Source: Oscillospiraceae bacterium
GTDB lineage: Bacteria; Bacillota; Clostridia; UBA1381
Direction: 5' to 3'
DNA: 64,000 nucleotides
Assembly: GCA_022509025.1 (NCBI GenBank)
Contig: JAFLUB010000007.1
Span: 1-64,000 of the forward strand
Shown here: positions 8,816 through 18,682 of the stretch, in pieces
Numbering within the stretch: position 1 is the stretch's first letter
Layout: each line of letters begins with the position of its first letter
Made by a program: the position numbers and the translations under genes
Notes under the pieces: generated by a model
Seen by the model: the letters and a program-made list of their open reading frames with translations, nothing else
What the model was told of the DNA's origin: nothing
Databases searched by the model: none

Positions 8816-9214
8816 TCAGACTCTTCTTCTCTTAGGCGGTCTGCATCCATTATGAGGAATAGGTGTTACGTCCTTAATCATTGTAACATCAAGACCTGTT
8901 GCCTGCAATGCACGGATTGCCGCTTCTCTGCCGGCGCCCGGTCCCTTAACGTAAACCTCTACCGTCTTCATACCATGCTCCATAGCTGCCTTTGCCGCAG
9001 TCTCAGCAGCAGTCTGAGCAGCGAACGGAGTGCTCTTTCTTGAACCGCGGAAGCCTAAACCACCGGCACTAGCCCAAGATATAGCATTTCCGGCTGTATC
9101 TGTAATTGTAACGATTGTATTGTTAAAGGTTGAACGGATATGAGCCGCACCCTTTTCAACGTTTTTTCTATCACGACGTCTTGTTCGTGTAGTTCTCTTT
9201 GCTACCTTAGCCAT
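8816..9214 (-). CDS. rpsK: 30S ribosomal protein S11
   Basis: A 132-residue S11 on the small-subunit platform near the mRNA exit. Family signatures are [16 protein letters not shown] and the C-terminal [15 protein letters not shown]. An AAAGGAGGG ribosome binding site precedes it; it starts 17 bases after rpsM. Confidence 0.98.
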   Translation of the reverse strand: MAKVAKRTTRTRRRDRKNVEKGAAHIRSTFNNTIVTITDTAGNAISWASAGGLGFRGSRKSTPFAAQTAAETAAKAAMEHGMKTVEVYVKGPGAGREAAIRALQATGLDVTMIKDVTPIPHNGCRPPKRRRV

Positions 9215-9231
9215 TTAGTTTAGTCCCTCCT

Positions 9232-9600
9232 TTATTTCTTCTTACCTGCGATTGTTCTTGCAGGGCCCTTGCGGGTTCTTGCATTGTTCTTTGTATTCTG
9301 TCCTCTTACAGGAAGACCCTTTCTGTGACGGATACCTCTGTAGCATCCGATTTCCATAAGTCTCTTGATATCAAGAGCGATCTGACGTCTTAAATCACCT
9401 TCAACTGTGTATTCAGCGTCGATAACCTCTCTGAGCTTACTAACGTCAGCCTCTGTAAGGTCCTTTACTCTTGTGTCGGGATTAACCCCTGTCTTGGAAA
9501 GAATTTTCTGTGAGCTCTTAAGTCCAATGCCGTATATATAGGTAAGACCAATTTCAACTCTCTTTTCTCTTGGTAAGTCAACACCTGCTATTCTTGCCAT
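9232..9600 (-). CDS. rpsM: 30S ribosomal protein S13
   Basis: A 122-residue S13 of the 30S head that contacts the P-site tRNA and forms an intersubunit bridge. The start [20 protein letters not shown] and the basic tail ([19 protein letters not shown]) are typical. GGAGGTGTAGAAAAGT precedes the ATG. It is separated from rpmJ by a 308-base gap filled with repeats. Confidence 0.98.
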   Translation of the reverse strand: MARIAGVDLPREKRVEIGLTYIYGIGLKSSQKILSKTGVNPDTRVKDLTEADVSKLREVIDAEYTVEGDLRRQIALDIKRLMEIGCYRGIRHRKGLPVRGQNTKNNARTRKGPARTIAGKKK

Positions 9601-9662
9601 ACTTTTCTACACCTCCATTAAAAGATATCATCAAAAAATTTATATAGTGTTGGTATTTAAAA

Positions 9663-9714
9663 CTTCTTCAAGCTACCTGTACTGTTGTACAGTCAGCCGC
9701 ACTTGAATAAGTCA
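9663..9714. repeat. Imperfect palindrome in the rpmJ-rpsM gap
   Basis: The arms are imperfectly inverted about CTGTACTGTTGTACAG (9678-9693); ACTTCTTCAAG on the left pairs with CTTGAATAAGT on the right. It is non-coding and transcribed as part of the ribosomal operon. Confidence 0.5.
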
Positions 9715-9745
9715 TAAACAAATTTTATATTATATGATGAAAACC

Positions 9746-9769
9746 ACATAATCACATAATCACATAATC
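9746..9769. repeat. 8-bp tandem repeat, three units
   Basis: Three exact copies of CACATAAT lie head to tail in the rpmJ-rpsM intergenic gap, followed by a partial unit. No function can be inferred. Confidence 0.7.
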
Positions 9770-9796
9770 ATCTAATAAGCTTGATTTTGCAAACGT

Positions 9797-9905
9797 TTAA
9801 AAAGTTCGGATTTGAGTACAGGTCGGATTTTCTTGACGGGCGCCGCGTACATGCGGTACGCAAGTCCGGCAAAAAATCCGAGATGTGCCAAATACGGGCT
9901 TTTTA
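9797..9905 (-). repeat. R2 palindromic repeat, copy 1
   Basis: An imperfect inverted repeat. The left arm AAAAAGTTCGGATTTG pairs with the right arm ending ATACGGGCTTTTT, around a core with GACGG, CCGCGTAC, GTCCGGCAAAAAAT and GTGCCAAATA. The same core recurs at 12014-12107 in another gap of the same operon. No coding capacity is present. Confidence 0.75.
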
Positions 9906-9908
9906 ATT

Positions 9909-10028
<120 letters not shown>

Positions 10029-10058
10029 TTACCTCCTTGTCGTCTCAGTTCAAGTTTA

Positions 10059-10277
10059 TTACTTGGATCTCCATGTAATTCTGCCTCTTGTAAGGTCATA
10101 CGGACTCATTTCAAGCGTTACCTTATCTCCCGGCAAAATCTTTATGAAATTCATTCTCAGCTTGCCTGAAATATGTGCCAGCACCTGATGCCCATTTTCA
10201 AGCTCTACTTTAAACATTGCGTTCGGCAGGTTTTCAACAACCGTACCCTCTAATTCTAATACATCATCCTTAGCCAC
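10059..10277 (-). CDS. infA: Translation initiation factor IF-1
   Basis: A 72-residue OB-fold protein that binds the ribosomal A site during initiation. The start is GTG 10277 (protein begins [11 protein letters not shown]), because AGGAGG lies 6 bases upstream and the length equals canonical IF-1; an upstream ATG would add 11 foreign residues. [20 protein letters not shown] and the tail [13 protein letters not shown] are diagnostic. It is followed by rpmJ in the usual order. Confidence 0.97.
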   Translation of the reverse strand: MAKDDVLELEGTVVENLPNAMFKVELENGHQVLAHISGKLRMNFIKILPGDKVTLEMSPYDLTRGRITWRSK

Positions 10278-10317
10278 GTTATATCCTCCTATTTTCGTGA
10301 TACGCTCCAAAGAAACT

Positions 10318-10575
10318 TCAATTAAATTCCGACAATGCTTTTCGCACCTCAGAGTTCGTAACCTTTCCCGTTGTCTGCAATTTATTCTGTATAAATTCAG
10401 AAACAGAGTGGCTGCCCTGCAAGTGCTTGAGCTTTTTCTTTTTGGGACGATCCACTTTTCTCAGTTCCCCGTTGGCGAGATATGCGTAATCACCCTCGCG
10501 GGAAAGAACTATAAATAAATCTCCCTTGTCGCGTCCCGCTATGGAACGGACTATTGAACCCTCTATAATATCCAT
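10318..10575 (-). CDS. KOW-domain RNA-binding protein
   Basis: An 85-residue protein with an N-terminal KOW-type fold ([19 protein letters not shown]) like that of L14e/L27e-type ribosomal proteins, then a basic stretch ([12 protein letters not shown]) and a short helical tail. Such genes occur between map and infA in many Clostridia and are presumed to bind rRNA; their exact role is not settled. It starts 9 bases after map and precedes infA by 40 bases, so it is made with the translation machinery. Confidence 0.85.
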   Translation of the reverse strand: MDIIEGSIVRSIAGRDKGDLFIVLSREGDYAYLANGELRKVDRPKKKKLKHLQGSHSVSEFIQNKLQTTGKVTNSEVRKALSEFN

Positions 10576-10584
10576 ACCTTACTC

Positions 10585-11331
10585 CTACAGCGTTAATATT
10601 TCATAACCGTCTTTTGTAATCAATACAGTATTTTCATAGTGGGCCGACAAACTCCCGTCATCGGTTACAACTGTCCAGTCATCATCTAATACCGCCACAT
10701 TGTATTTTCCCTCATTGACCATAGGCTCAATAGCGAGAGTCATACCTGCGGCAAGCTTCACGCCCCGACCCGCTTTACCGAAATTCGGTACGCTCGGATC
10801 CTCATGAAGACTCTGACCTATACCGTGACCTACCAGGTCACGCACAACGCTGTAACCATGCTCTTCAACATATGTCTGAATAGCCGACGAAACATCGCCT
10901 AATTTGGCACCATGCTTTAAATACTTAATTCCCTCAAAAAAACTTTCACGCGTCACATCGATTAATCTCTGAGCTTCATCGGAAATCTTTCCGACTCCGA
11001 ATGTTCTCGCCGCATCACTGTGCCAGCCGTCCAGAACAGCGCCCATATCTATACTGATTATGTCGCCTTCCTTTAACACAACGTGTTTATCCGGTATTCC
11101 GTGTACAACTTCGTCGTTCACAGAAGCGCATATGCTTCCGGGGAAACCGTTATAATTGAGGAAATTTGGCTTAGCACCCTTTGAAACAATAAAATCATGC
11201 GCGATTTTATTAAGCTGCGCCGTAGTGACACCGGGTTTGATATGCTCCTCAAGAAGCTCCAACGCTTCTTTTGTAATTTTTGCCGATGCGCGCATTTTAT
11301 CAACCTGTTTCGCAGATTTGATTGTTATCAT
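10585..11331 (-). CDS. map: Methionine aminopeptidase, type I
   Basis: A 248-residue cytosolic metalloprotease that removes the initiator methionine. The metal ligands are visible: two Asp in IDMGAVLDGWHSDAARTF, the His of GHGIGQSLHEDP, the Glu of IEPMVNEG and the Glu of YENTVLIT. No N-terminal SEC-C or zinc extension is present, which makes it type Ia. It begins 3 bases after adk, and secY-adk-map is the standard order. Confidence 0.98.
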   Translation of the reverse strand: MITIKSAKQVDKMRASAKITKEALELLEEHIKPGVTTAQLNKIAHDFIVSKGAKPNFLNYNGFPGSICASVNDEVVHGIPDKHVVLKEGDIISIDMGAVLDGWHSDAARTFGVGKISDEAQRLIDVTRESFFEGIKYLKHGAKLGDVSSAIQTYVEEHGYSVVRDLVGHGIGQSLHEDPSVPNFGKAGRGVKLAAGMTLAIEPMVNEGKYNVAVLDDDWTVVTDDGSLSAHYENTVLITKDGYEILTL

Positions 11332-11334
11332 AAA

Positions 11335-11973
11335 TCACACCTCAAGTCCGAGAGCCTTTTTGACATTACTTGTAGTATCTTCCAATTTTTCCTCGCCCTG
11401 AGCGGTAACAAGAAGACCTGCCTTTTCATAATATGCCTTTATCGGCTCTGTCTCACTGTGATAAACATTAAGTCTGTTCTTAATAGTTTCAGGATTATCA
11501 TCAGCGCGCTGAATCAAGTCGCCGCCGCATTTATCGCATTTGCCCTCTGTTTCGGGCTTATTTGAAATAACATTATACGGCGCGCCGCACTTTGAACATT
11601 CACGTCTTGATGAAAGACGCTCAACTATTTTTTCATCATCAACTTCAAGTGACAATACCTTGTCTATCTTTATGCCTGATTCTGTAAGCGCCTCAGCCTG
11701 AGCTGTTGTGCGCGGAAATCCGTCAAGGATAAATCCTTTCGCACAATCAGGCTTACTAAGTCTTTCTTTGACAATCTTAACTATTACGTCATCCGGAACA
11801 AGCTTGCCTTCATTAATATACTGTTCCGCAAGCTTACCGACTTCAGTCTGTTCCTTGATTGCGGTTCTCAGCATAACTCCCGTGGAAATTGTGTCGATGC
11901 CCAATCTCTTGGATAAAATTTCACCCTGAGTGCCTTTTCCTGCCCCCGGGGGACCCATTAATACTAAATTCAT
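11335..11973 (-). CDS. adk: Adenylate kinase
   Basis: A 212-residue enzyme converting ATP and AMP to 2 ADP. The P-loop GPPGAGKGTQG is at residues 7-17. The long LID domain carries a Cys4 zinc site (CSKCGAPYN ... CDKCGG), the structural zinc form common in Gram-positives. It has the DGFPRT motif and the conserved arginine-bearing segment RLSSRREC. It lies between secY and map; an R2 repeat fills its gap to secY. Confidence 0.98.
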   Translation of the reverse strand: MNLVLMGPPGAGKGTQGEILSKRLGIDTISTGVMLRTAIKEQTEVGKLAEQYINEGKLVPDDVIVKIVKERLSKPDCAKGFILDGFPRTTAQAEALTESGIKIDKVLSLEVDDEKIVERLSSRRECSKCGAPYNVISNKPETEGKCDKCGGDLIQRADDNPETIKNRLNVYHSETEPIKAYYEKAGLLVTAQGEEKLEDTTSNVKKALGLEV

Positions 11974-12013
11974 ACTAATATACCGCCTTTCTGTTATTCT
12001 TTACTTTATCATA

Positions 12014-12107
12014 AAATTTCAGATTTGGTCGGATTTTATTGACGGACACCGCGTACTTGCGGCGCGTAAGTCCGGCAAAAAATTCGAAGTGTGCCAAATA
12101 TGGTATT
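12014..12107 (-). repeat. R2 palindromic repeat, copy 2
   Basis: It shares the core of the copy at 9797-9905 (GGTCGGATTTT, TTGACGG, CCGCGTAC, AAGTCCGGCAAAAAAT, GTGTGCCAAATA) with scattered substitutions. Outer arms AAAATTTCAGATTTGG and CCAAATATGGTATTTT are roughly inverted. It touches the secY stop codon. Confidence 0.75.
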
Positions 12108-13427
12108 TTATTCAAGGAAGCCTCTGTAGTGACGCATAGTCATCTGTGACTCAATCTGTCTTACAGTCTCAAGAGCAACACCTTCCATGATAAGCAGTGA
12201 AGTACCACCAATCTGAAGTGAAGCGATGTTAAACACTGCGCCAACGATTACCGGCAGTATAGCAATAACTGCAAGGAAGAATGCTCCGACAAGATTAAGT
12301 CTTGACGAAATTTTCTGAATATACTCACTTGTCGGTCTACCCGGTCTGATACCAGGAATATAACCGCCGCTCTTCTTCATATTATTCGCAAGTTCAATAG
12401 GATTGAACTGGATTGATGAATAGAAGTATGTGAAGAACAATATCAAGAGTGCATAGATTACTGCGTATACAACGCTGGTCCACCACTCTGATGCGAAACC
12501 TGCTGACAGACAGCCGAGGATATAATATCCAATGTTCGGACTTGTCGGCATATTTCCGCCTGTAAGCAATCTTACTATTGTTGCGGGGAACGCCATGATT
12601 GATGACGCGAAGATAATCGGCATAACGCCGCCTGCCGCAACCTTAATAGGAATGTTTGTGCTCTGTCCGCCGTACATCTTTCTTCCGACAACTCTCTTTG
12701 CGTACTGCACAGGGATTCTGCGCTCCGCGTCTGAGAAGAACACAACGAATGTTATAGCTGCGATAGCTACAATCAATACAGCAGCAACGAATACAAGTCC
12801 GCCTGCTGTTATACCGCTGCCGAGCTTCTGGTTATACAGATTATAAGCAGCTGTCGGTATTCTTGAAACGATACCAGCAAAGATAATCATTGACACACCG
12901 TTGCCAAGACCTTTTTCAGTAATCAATTCACCCAGCCAGATGATAAACGCTGTACCGGCTGTAAATGTGAGCACGATTGTGAAGAATGTCAGCACGCTCG
13001 GATTGATTATAGCGCTGCCCATATTGTAAAGCGTTACATATAAACCTGCGCCCTGTATAAATGCCAATGCGATACCTAAATATCTTGTTATCTTATTTAA
13101 CTTCTTTCTTCCCTCTAAGCCTTCCTTTGCCATACGCTCAAGAGCAGGAATTGCAACTGTTAAAAGCTGCACAATAATCGATGCGTTGATGTACGGTGAA
13201 ACACCCATCGCCATAACGGTCGCGTTTGAGAACGCGCCGCCTGTGAACACATCAAACAAACTGAATAAATCAGTTCCCTGTCCGAGGAAAGCCTGCATTG
13301 CCTCAGATGACAGATACGGCACAGGAACGTGCGCGCCGAATCTGAACACAACAAGCATCATCAAAGTGAAAAGCATTCTGCGGCGAAGATCAGGGATTTT
13401 CCATGCATTTCTTAAAGTCTGAAGCAT
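12108..13427 (-). CDS. secY: Protein translocase subunit SecY
   Basis: The 439-residue pore subunit of the SecYEG translocon with about ten transmembrane helices. Family markers are FRFGAHVPVPYLSS near the N-terminus, MGVSPYINASIIVQLL in helix 2 and the cytoplasmic loop IPVQYAKRVVGRKMYGGQST. It starts 1 base after rplO. SecG is encoded at 58854. Confidence 0.99.
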   Translation of the reverse strand: MLQTLRNAWKIPDLRRRMLFTLMMLVVFRFGAHVPVPYLSSEAMQAFLGQGTDLFSLFDVFTGGAFSNATVMAMGVSPYINASIIVQLLTVAIPALERMAKEGLEGRKKLNKITRYLGIALAFIQGAGLYVTLYNMGSAIINPSVLTFFTIVLTFTAGTAFIIWLGELITEKGLGNGVSMIIFAGIVSRIPTAAYNLYNQKLGSGITAGGLVFVAAVLIVAIAAITFVVFFSDAERRIPVQYAKRVVGRKMYGGQSTNIPIKVAAGGVMPIIFASSIMAFPATIVRLLTGGNMPTSPNIGYYILGCLSAGFASEWWTSVVYAVIYALLILFFTYFYSSIQFNPIELANNMKKSGGYIPGIRPGRPTSEYIQKISSRLNLVGAFFLAVIAILPVIVGAVFNIASLQIGGTSLLIMEGVALETVRQIESQMTMRHYRGFLE

Positions 13428-13428
13428 T

Positions 13429-13869
13429 TTATATCACCTCTGCCTTTCCGCCTGCCTTTTCTATCTTTTCCTTTGCAGAAGCGCTCATTTTAGCCACCTT
13501 TACGTTAAGCTTCTTATTAAGCTCGCCTCTGCCGAGAATTTTAACACCGTCAAGTGTTTTACTTATGATACCGTTTTCCTTCAGTACCTCAGCTGTAACA
13601 TCAATTCCGTCCTCAAGCTTGTTAAGCTCCTCAACGTTAACTGCCACATACTGCTTTGCAAATATATTCTTAAAACCACGCTTAGGAAGTCTTCTGTACA
13701 GCGGCATCTGTCCGCCTTCAAATCCCGGTCTTACTCCGCCGCCTGAACGTGCGTTTTGTCCCTTATGACCTTTACCCGAAGTTTTACCTGTTCCGCTTCC
13801 GATACCTCTGCCCACTCTTTTGGGAGCAAATTTTGAACCTTCAGCAGGTTGTAATTCGTTTAAGTTCAT
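13429..13869 (-). CDS. rplO: 50S ribosomal protein L15
   Basis: A 146-residue L15 starting [20 protein letters not shown], with the Gly-rich N-terminal extension [20 protein letters not shown] that penetrates 23S rRNA. Start 13869 is chosen because AAGGAGGTG lies 7 bases upstream; a longer frame adds 11 residues across that site. It sits between rpmD and secY. Confidence 0.98.
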   Translation of the reverse strand: MNLNELQPAEGSKFAPKRVGRGIGSGTGKTSGKGHKGQNARSGGGVRPGFEGGQMPLYRRLPKRGFKNIFAKQYVAVNVEELNKLEDGIDVTAEVLKENGIISKTLDGVKILGRGELNKKLNVKVAKMSASAKEKIEKAGGKAEVI

Positions 13870-13888
13870 TTTGCTGCACCTCCTTACT

Positions 13889-14068
13889 TTAGATTTCTTC
13901 AACTGTTACAAGGTGAGAAACCTTGTTAATCATTCCTCTTATCTGAGGTGTGTCATTGTGTTCAACAACACTTCTTATTTTCTTCAATCCAAGAGCTTCA
14001 ACATTGGCAATCTGATTCTTCTTTGCGCCTATTGTGCTCTTGACTAATGTTATCTTTAACTTAGCCAT
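13889..14068 (-). CDS. rpmD: 50S ribosomal protein L30
   Basis: A 59-residue L30 starting [20 protein letters not shown], then LGLKKI and the C-terminal [29 protein letters not shown] is the upstream site. It lies between rpsE and rplO in the spc operon. Confidence 0.97.
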   Translation of the reverse strand: MAKLKITLVKSTIGAKKNQIANVEALGLKKIRSVVEHNDTPQIRGMINKVSHLVTVEEI

Positions 14069-14086
14069 TATTCACGTGCCTCCTTA

Positions 14087-14590
14087 TTAACCTCTGATTT
14101 GGTCTACAGTCTTGCCGCGAAGCTTAGCAACATCTTCAATGTTCTTAAGTTCTGACAAGCCCTGTACAGTAGCACTAACCACGTTTCTCTTGTTGTTTGA
14201 ACGCAGACTCTTTGCTCTGATATCCTTAACGCCCGCAAGCTCAAGCACAGCACGCGCCGCGCCGCCGGCGATAACGCCAGTACCCTGTGAAGCAGGCTTT
14301 AAAAGAACTTTACCTGCACCGGCTATACCCATTACCTCGTGAGGAATAGTTGTACCTACAAGAGGAACATTTATAAGGTTTTTCTTAGCGCTGTCGATAC
14401 CCTTTCTGATAGCATCGGGAATTTCAGCAGCCTTACCCTGACCGTAGCCTACGTGACCGTTTCTGTCACCTACAACGACCAAAGCACTGAATCTCATTGT
14501 TCTGCCGCCCTTAACTGTTTTAGCAACACGATTTATTGCTACGACATTTTCTTCAAGCTCTAAAGCTTCTAAGTCTAATTTCTCAGCCAC
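14087..14590 (-). CDS. rpsE: 30S ribosomal protein S5
   Basis: A 167-residue S5, part of the mRNA entry site and important for accuracy and spectinomycin response. The double-stranded-RNA-binding N-half is [20 protein letters not shown]; the C-half has [20 protein letters not shown]. It starts 18 bases after rplR. Confidence 0.98.
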   Translation of the reverse strand: MAEKLDLEALELEENVVAINRVAKTVKGGRTMRFSALVVVGDRNGHVGYGQGKAAEIPDAIRKGIDSAKKNLINVPLVGTTIPHEVMGIAGAGKVLLKPASQGTGVIAGGAARAVLELAGVKDIRAKSLRSNNKRNVVSATVQGLSELKNIEDVAKLRGKTVDQIRG

Positions 14591-14608
14591 TTATTCGTCC
14601 TCCTTCTG

Positions 14609-14968
14609 TTAGAATTCCAGGCCGCCTTCTCTTGCGCCTTCTGCAAGAGCAGCGACTCTGCCGTGATATACATATCCGCCTCTGTCGAATACTACCGCTT
14701 TAATGCCTGCGGCGCTTGCCTTCTCGGCAATCTTAGCTCCGACCTTCTTAGCGCCTTCAACATTACCGCCGTAACCGTCGAAATCCTTATCCATGCTTGA
14801 TGCTGCAACAAGTGTTACACCCTTTGTATCATCAATAATCTGAGCGTAGATATGTTTCGCGCTTCTGAACACGTTCAGGCGGGGTCTCTCCGCTGTTCCG
14901 GAGATGTTCTTTCTAACTCTCTTATGACGACGAATTCTTGCCGCTTTTGTATCTATCTTCTTAATCAT
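14609..14968 (-). CDS. rplR: 50S ribosomal protein L18
   Basis: A 119-residue L18 that brings 5S rRNA to the large subunit. Signatures are [19 protein letters not shown] and the C-terminal [35 protein letters not shown] precedes the ATG. Confidence 0.98.
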   Translation of the reverse strand: MIKKIDTKAARIRRHKRVRKNISGTAERPRLNVFRSAKHIYAQIIDDTKGVTLVAASSMDKDFDGYGGNVEGAKKVGAKIAEKASAAGIKAVVFDRGGYVYHGRVAALAEGAREGGLEF

Positions 14969-14987
14969 TTAAGAACACTCCTTTCAA

Positions 14988-15536
14988 TTATTTCTTCTTA
15001 GCTCCTGCTTTACCTTCTTTACGTCTAATATGCTCTGTAGCATACTTGATACCCTTGCCCTTATACGGCTCAGGCTGTCTGAACTCTCTTATCTTTGCAG
15101 CAGTAGCTCCAACATCTTCTTTGTTAGCGCCCTTTACAATGATTTTGTTCGGAGCGGGTACTTCGATTGTAACCCCTTCCTTTGCTTCATATAATACAGG
15201 GTGTGAATAACCAAGACTCAGGTTAAGAGTCTTGCCCTGCATAGCTGCTCTGTAACCAACACCGTTGATTTCAAGCTCCTTAGTGAAGCCCTCAGTAACG
15301 CCAACAACCATGTTATTTACAAGTGTTCTTGTAAGACCATGCAGCGACTTGTGCATTTTATCCTCTGACGGACGCTCTACTGTGATAGTGTCACCCTCAT
15401 GCTTAACAATCATGTCAGGATGAAGCTGTCTTTGAAGAGTGCCGTTCTTACCTTTTACTGTGATTTCATTTGTATCACTGATCTTAACCTCAACTCCGGC
15501 AGGAACAGTGATAGGTAATTTACCTATTCTTGACAT
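14988..15536 (-). CDS. rplF: 50S ribosomal protein L6
   Basis: A 182-residue L6 with two repeated L6 domains near the factor-binding centre. It starts [20 protein letters not shown] and ends [20 protein letters not shown] plus a lysine tail. AAGGAGGAAAATCCT precedes the ATG. The gap to rpsH upstream holds a large palindrome. Confidence 0.98.
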   Translation of the reverse strand: MSRIGKLPITVPAGVEVKISDTNEITVKGKNGTLQRQLHPDMIVKHEGDTITVERPSEDKMHKSLHGLTRTLVNNMVVGVTEGFTKELEINGVGYRAAMQGKTLNLSLGYSHPVLYEAKEGVTIEVPAPNKIIVKGANKEDVGATAAKIREFRQPEPYKGKGIKYATEHIRRKEGKAGAKKK

Positions 15537-15612
15537 AGGATTTTCCTCCTTAACTTAAATTTACTCTGCATTACAGCAGGTTTTCAGTTATTTATATCTC
15601 ATTTGAAATGAG

Positions 15613-15748
15613 TGTGGAATTTTTCAAATTCAGATTCGATTTTTTGTTTACCAAGGCAAAACCTTGCAGACAGTACTCTTGTACGGCAAAAGGTTTTAAC
15701 GCAGATAAACGGGAAATCGGGCTGAATTTTAAAAATTCTTCCTTAATT
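15613..15748. repeat. Long palindromic element in the rpsH-rplF gap
   Basis: The arms are about 33 bases and strongly inverted (GAATTTTTCAAATTCAG on the left; CTGAATTTTAAAAATTC on the right), continuing inward as CGATTTTTTGTTTA / TAAACGGGAAATCG. The centre carries a smaller hairpin around CAAGGCAAAACCTTG and GTACTCTTGTAC. It would fold as one long hairpin in the spc transcript. No open frame or terminator U-tract is present. Confidence 0.75.
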
Positions 15749-15750
15749 TT

Positions 15751-16149
15751 TTACCATACGAAAGCCAAGACTTCGCCACCTATATGCTGCTTTCTTGCTT
15801 CCTTATCCGTCATAATACCCTTTGATGTGGATACTATAGCGATACCAAGACCCTTCAGGACTCTTGGGATTTCGTCAACACCGGCATAGAATCTAAGACC
15901 AGGCTTAGAAACTCTCTTAAGACCGCTGATAACCTTTTCCTTATTGGGACCATACTTCAATGTAATTCTGATAACGCCCTGTTTGCCGTCCTCAATTACC
16001 TGATAGCCCTTTATATAGCCCTCATCGTTAAGAATTTCAACAATTGCCTTCTTCATGTTTGAAGCAGGAACATCAACTGTTTCATGCTTTGATGAGCTTG
16101 CATTTCTGATTCTTGTAAGCAAATCCGCGATTGGATCAGTTATTTGCAT
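15751..16149 (-). CDS. rpsH: 30S ribosomal protein S8
   Basis: A 132-residue S8, a primary 16S rRNA binder. It starts [20 protein letters not shown] and has the C-terminal signature [20 protein letters not shown]. In E. coli S8 represses the spc operon; no comparable site can be assigned here by eye. It ends 2 bases from the palindromic element. Confidence 0.98.
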   Translation of the reverse strand: MQITDPIADLLTRIRNASSSKHETVDVPASNMKKAIVEILNDEGYIKGYQVIEDGKQGVIRITLKYGPNKEKVISGLKRVSKPGLRFYAGVDEIPRVLKGLGIAIVSTSKGIMTDKEARKQHIGGEVLAFVW

Positions 16150-16225
16150 TTAATTTACCTCCTTCCGAAATCTTTAAAAGAATTCGTACTCTATCTAATA
16201 ACTTGTATAACAGACTGAGTTGTTT

Positions 16226-16411
16226 TTACCAGCTTGCCTTTCTTACTCCCGGAATCTGACCCTTATAAGCCAGTTCTCTGAAGCAAATACGGCAAATACC
16301 AAACTTTCTGAGGTAAGCGTGCGGTCTGCCGCAAATCTTACATCTTGTATAAGCTTGTGTAGAATACTTAGGTTTTCTCTGCTGCTTTATAATCATTGCT
16401 TTTCTTGCCAT
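16226..16411 (-). CDS. rpsZ: 30S ribosomal protein S14 type Z
   Basis: The 61-residue zinc-binding S14 ([20 protein letters not shown] has the four Cys ligands), the short form usual in Clostridia. It starts [19 protein letters not shown]. It lies between rplE and rpsH. Often annotated as rpsN type Z. Confidence 0.97.
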   Translation of the reverse strand: MARKAMIIKQQRKPKYSTQAYTRCKICGRPHAYLRKFGICRICFRELAYKGQIPGVRKASW

Positions 16412-16431
16412 TGTTAAATCCTCCTTCTCAA

Positions 16432-16971
16432 TTATGAACGAAACGGAGCGCCCATTAAGCTTAAAAGCTCGCGAGCTTCTTCATCTGTCTTTGCAGTAGT
16501 AACAATGTTAATGTCCATACCTCTGATCTTGTCAATCTTATCATAGTCAATCTCAGGGAATATAAGCTGTTCTCTGATACCAACAGAATAGTTTCCTCTG
16601 CCGTCAAAACCGTTCGGGTTGATACCTCTGAAGTCTCTTACGCGCGGAAGCGCAACATTGAAAAATCTATCTAAGAATTCATACATCTTGTCAGCTCTAA
16701 GAGTTACCTTACAGCCGATGTTCATTCCTTCTCTCAGTTTGAAGTTAGCAACCGACTTCTTAGCCTTTGTGATAATAGGCTTCTGACCTGTGATTGCAGC
16801 CAAATCTGAGCAAGCTGCCTCAATCGCCTTTGGATTGTCCTTAGCTTCACCCATACCGATATTCACAACGATTTTGTCGAGCTTAGGGATTTGCATTATG
16901 CTTTTATAACCGAACTTCTCCATAAGAGCCGGAGCAACTTCTTTATTATACTTATCTTGCATTCTACTCAT
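16432..16971 (-). CDS. rplE: 50S ribosomal protein L5
   Basis: A 179-residue L5 that contacts 5S rRNA and P-site tRNA. Start [20 protein letters not shown] is chosen because GAGAGGAGGAAG lies upstream; the longer frame adds ten residues across that site. It contains [20 protein letters not shown] and the C-terminal [20 protein letters not shown]. Confidence 0.97.
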   Translation of the reverse strand: MSRMQDKYNKEVAPALMEKFGYKSIMQIPKLDKIVVNIGMGEAKDNPKAIEAACSDLAAITGQKPIITKAKKSVANFKLREGMNIGCKVTLRADKMYEFLDRFFNVALPRVRDFRGINPNGFDGRGNYSVGIREQLIFPEIDYDKIDKIRGMDINIVTTAKTDEEARELLSLMGAPFRS

Positions 16972-16997
16972 TGTCAGAATCTTCCTCCTCTCGAAAA

Positions 16998-17321
16998 TCA
17001 ATCGTTAAGTTCTGCATCACATTTTTTGCAGTATCTTATTTTTGAACCGTCTGCAAGAACTCTAACTCCTGTTCTTGCCGGCTTTCCGCACTTTGAGCAA
17101 ACTCTCATTACGTTTGAAGCGTCGATAGGCATCTCCTTATGGATGATACCGCTTTCCTGACCCTGAACTCTCGCCTTCTGGTGTCTCTTTGCAACCGCAA
17201 CACCTTCAACGATTACCTTGTTCTTTTCAGGAATGGCTGTAATAATCTTGCCTTCTCTGCCCTTATCTTTACCGGCGATAACCTTTACGGTGTCGCCTCT
17301 TTTAACATGCATTTTCTTCAT
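16998..17321 (-). CDS. rplX: 50S ribosomal protein L24
   Basis: A 107-residue L24, an assembly initiator with an N-terminal KOW motif ([20 protein letters not shown]). The C-terminal part has a Cys4 zinc-ribbon pattern ([15 protein letters not shown]), as in many clostridial L24 proteins. ATG 17321 follows AAGGAGG by about 10 bases; a TTG two codons upstream and an ATG three codons downstream are alternatives. Confidence 0.96.
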   Translation of the reverse strand: MKKMHVKRGDTVKVIAGKDKGREGKIITAIPEKNKVIVEGVAVAKRHQKARVQGQESGIIHKEMPIDASNVMRVCSKCGKPARTGVRVLADGSKIRYCKKCDAELND

Positions 17322-17340
17322 TATCAATTATCCTCCTTAA

Positions 17341-17709
17341 TTAAAGAACTTCCGGAGCCAATGATAGTATCTTCATGTACTCTTTATCTCTGAGCTCTCT
17401 TGCGACAGGGCCAAAGATACGAGTACCTCTCGGGTTTTTGTCATCTCTTACGATAACCGCCGCATTCTCATCAAATCTGATGTATGAACCGTCAGCACGC
17501 TTTGACTCTTTAACCGTTCTGACTACAACAGCCTTTACAACGTCACCCTTCTTTACAACGCCGCCCGGTGTTGCCTTTTTGACACTGCAAATGATTTCGT
17601 CGCCAACTGCTGCATATCTTTTTCTGCTGCCGCCCATTACACGGATACACATTACTTCCTTAGCGCCTGTATTATCAGCCACTTTTAAAAGTGTTTGTTG
17701 TTGAATCAT
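17341..17709 (-). CDS. rplN: 50S ribosomal protein L14
   Basis: A 122-residue L14 at the subunit interface, starting [20 protein letters not shown], with [17 protein letters not shown] and the C-terminal [30 protein letters not shown]-type site lies upstream. Confidence 0.98.
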   Translation of the reverse strand: MIQQQTLLKVADNTGAKEVMCIRVMGGSRKRYAAVGDEIICSVKKATPGGVVKKGDVVKAVVVRTVKESKRADGSYIRFDENAAVIVRDDKNPRGTRIFGPVARELRDKEYMKILSLAPEVL

Positions 17710-17739
17710 TAAAACTTCCTCCTTCCGGGAAACGTTATA

Positions 17740-17997
17740 TTACTTAACTTTCTCAACGATTTCCACTAATCTCCATCTCTTATCCTTTGACAAAGGTCTT
17801 GTTTCCATAACCTTTACCTTATCTCCGATGGAGCATACGTTCTCTTCATCATGCGCCTTTAATTTGTAGGTATTCTTTACGATCTTACCATAAAGCGCGT
17901 GCTTTCTGTTTTCTTCAATAGCAACAACGATTGTTTTGTCCATCTTATTGCTGATTACTTTACCAATCTTAACCTTACGGCTGTTTCTTTCTTCCAC
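17740..17997 (-). CDS. rpsQ: 30S ribosomal protein S17
   Basis: An 85-residue OB-fold S17, a primary 16S binder. [20 protein letters not shown] and [20 protein letters not shown] are diagnostic. It sits 54 bases downstream of rpmC. Confidence 0.98.
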   Translation of the reverse strand: MEERNSRKVKIGKVISNKMDKTIVVAIEENRKHALYGKIVKNTYKLKAHDEENVCSIGDKVKVMETRPLSKDKRWRLVEIVEKVK

Positions 17998-18051
17998 AGA
18001 TAAGTGCCTCCTTCCGCACGTTCTTCATAAATTCTATCTGCTCTGTCACAA

Positions 18052-18255
18052 TCACATTGCACTGCCTTGCAGTTCTCTTTCATGAATGATGGTTAAAATA
18101 CGAGCGATAGTCTTCTTTACATCGCCAATTCTCTTTGGATTATCCAACTGGTTAATGGCGTGCTGAAATCTCAAGTTAAAAAGTTCCTGCTTGCTCTCGG
18201 CAAGCTTTTCCTCTAATTCAGGTGTTGATAAATCTCTTAGCTCATTTACTTTCAT
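18052..18255 (-). CDS. rpmC: 50S ribosomal protein L29
   Basis: A 67-residue helical-hairpin L29 near the polypeptide exit, starting MKVNELRDLSTPELEEKLAE, with KQELFNLRFQHAINQLDNP. It begins 2 bases after rplP, so translation is probably coupled. Confidence 0.97.
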   Translation of the reverse strand: MKVNELRDLSTPELEEKLAESKQELFNLRFQHAINQLDNPKRIGDVKKTIARILTIIHERELQGSAM

Positions 18256-18257
18256 TC

Positions 18258-18680
18258 TTATTCACCATCCTCTGCTTGACGTGTCACAAACTTACACTTA
18301 ACAGGAAGCTTGTGCATAGCAAGACGCATAGCTTCTCTTGCTACTTCTTCGCTTACGCCCGCCATCTCAAATAAAATTCTGCCGGGCTTTACTACTGCTA
18401 CCCAGTACTCAGGAGCACCCTTACCTGAACCCATTCGTGTTTCAGCAGGCTTTCTTGTTACCGGCTTGTCAGGGAATATCTTAATCCAAACCTGACCGCC
18501 ACGGCGTGTATATCTTGTCATAGCGATACGGGCCGCCTCAATCTGTCTTGAAGTAATCCATGCAGGCTCTAATGCCTGAAGACCAAACTGACCGTTTGAT
18601 ACAACGTTACCGCGTGTTGCCTTACCCTTCATTCTGCCGCGCATAACTCTTCTGTATTTAACTCTTTTTGGTAACAACAT
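18258..18680 (-). CDS. rplP: 50S ribosomal protein L16
   Basis: A 140-residue L16 that organises the A-site finger region. It starts [40 protein letters not shown] is the conserved centre. The start follows the rpsC stop by 2 bases. Confidence 0.98.
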   Translation of the reverse strand: MLLPKRVKYRRVMRGRMKGKATRGNVVSNGQFGLQALEPAWITSRQIEAARIAMTRYTRRGGQVWIKIFPDKPVTRKPAETRMGSGKGAPEYWVAVVKPGRILFEMAGVSEEVAREAMRLAMHKLPVKCKFVTRQAEDGE

Positions 18681-18682
18681 GA

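Noticed and set aside
9746-9769. Three 8-bp repeats as a possible CRISPR or iteron array
   Set aside because: The units are contiguous with no spacers, too short and too few; no cas or rep gene is near.
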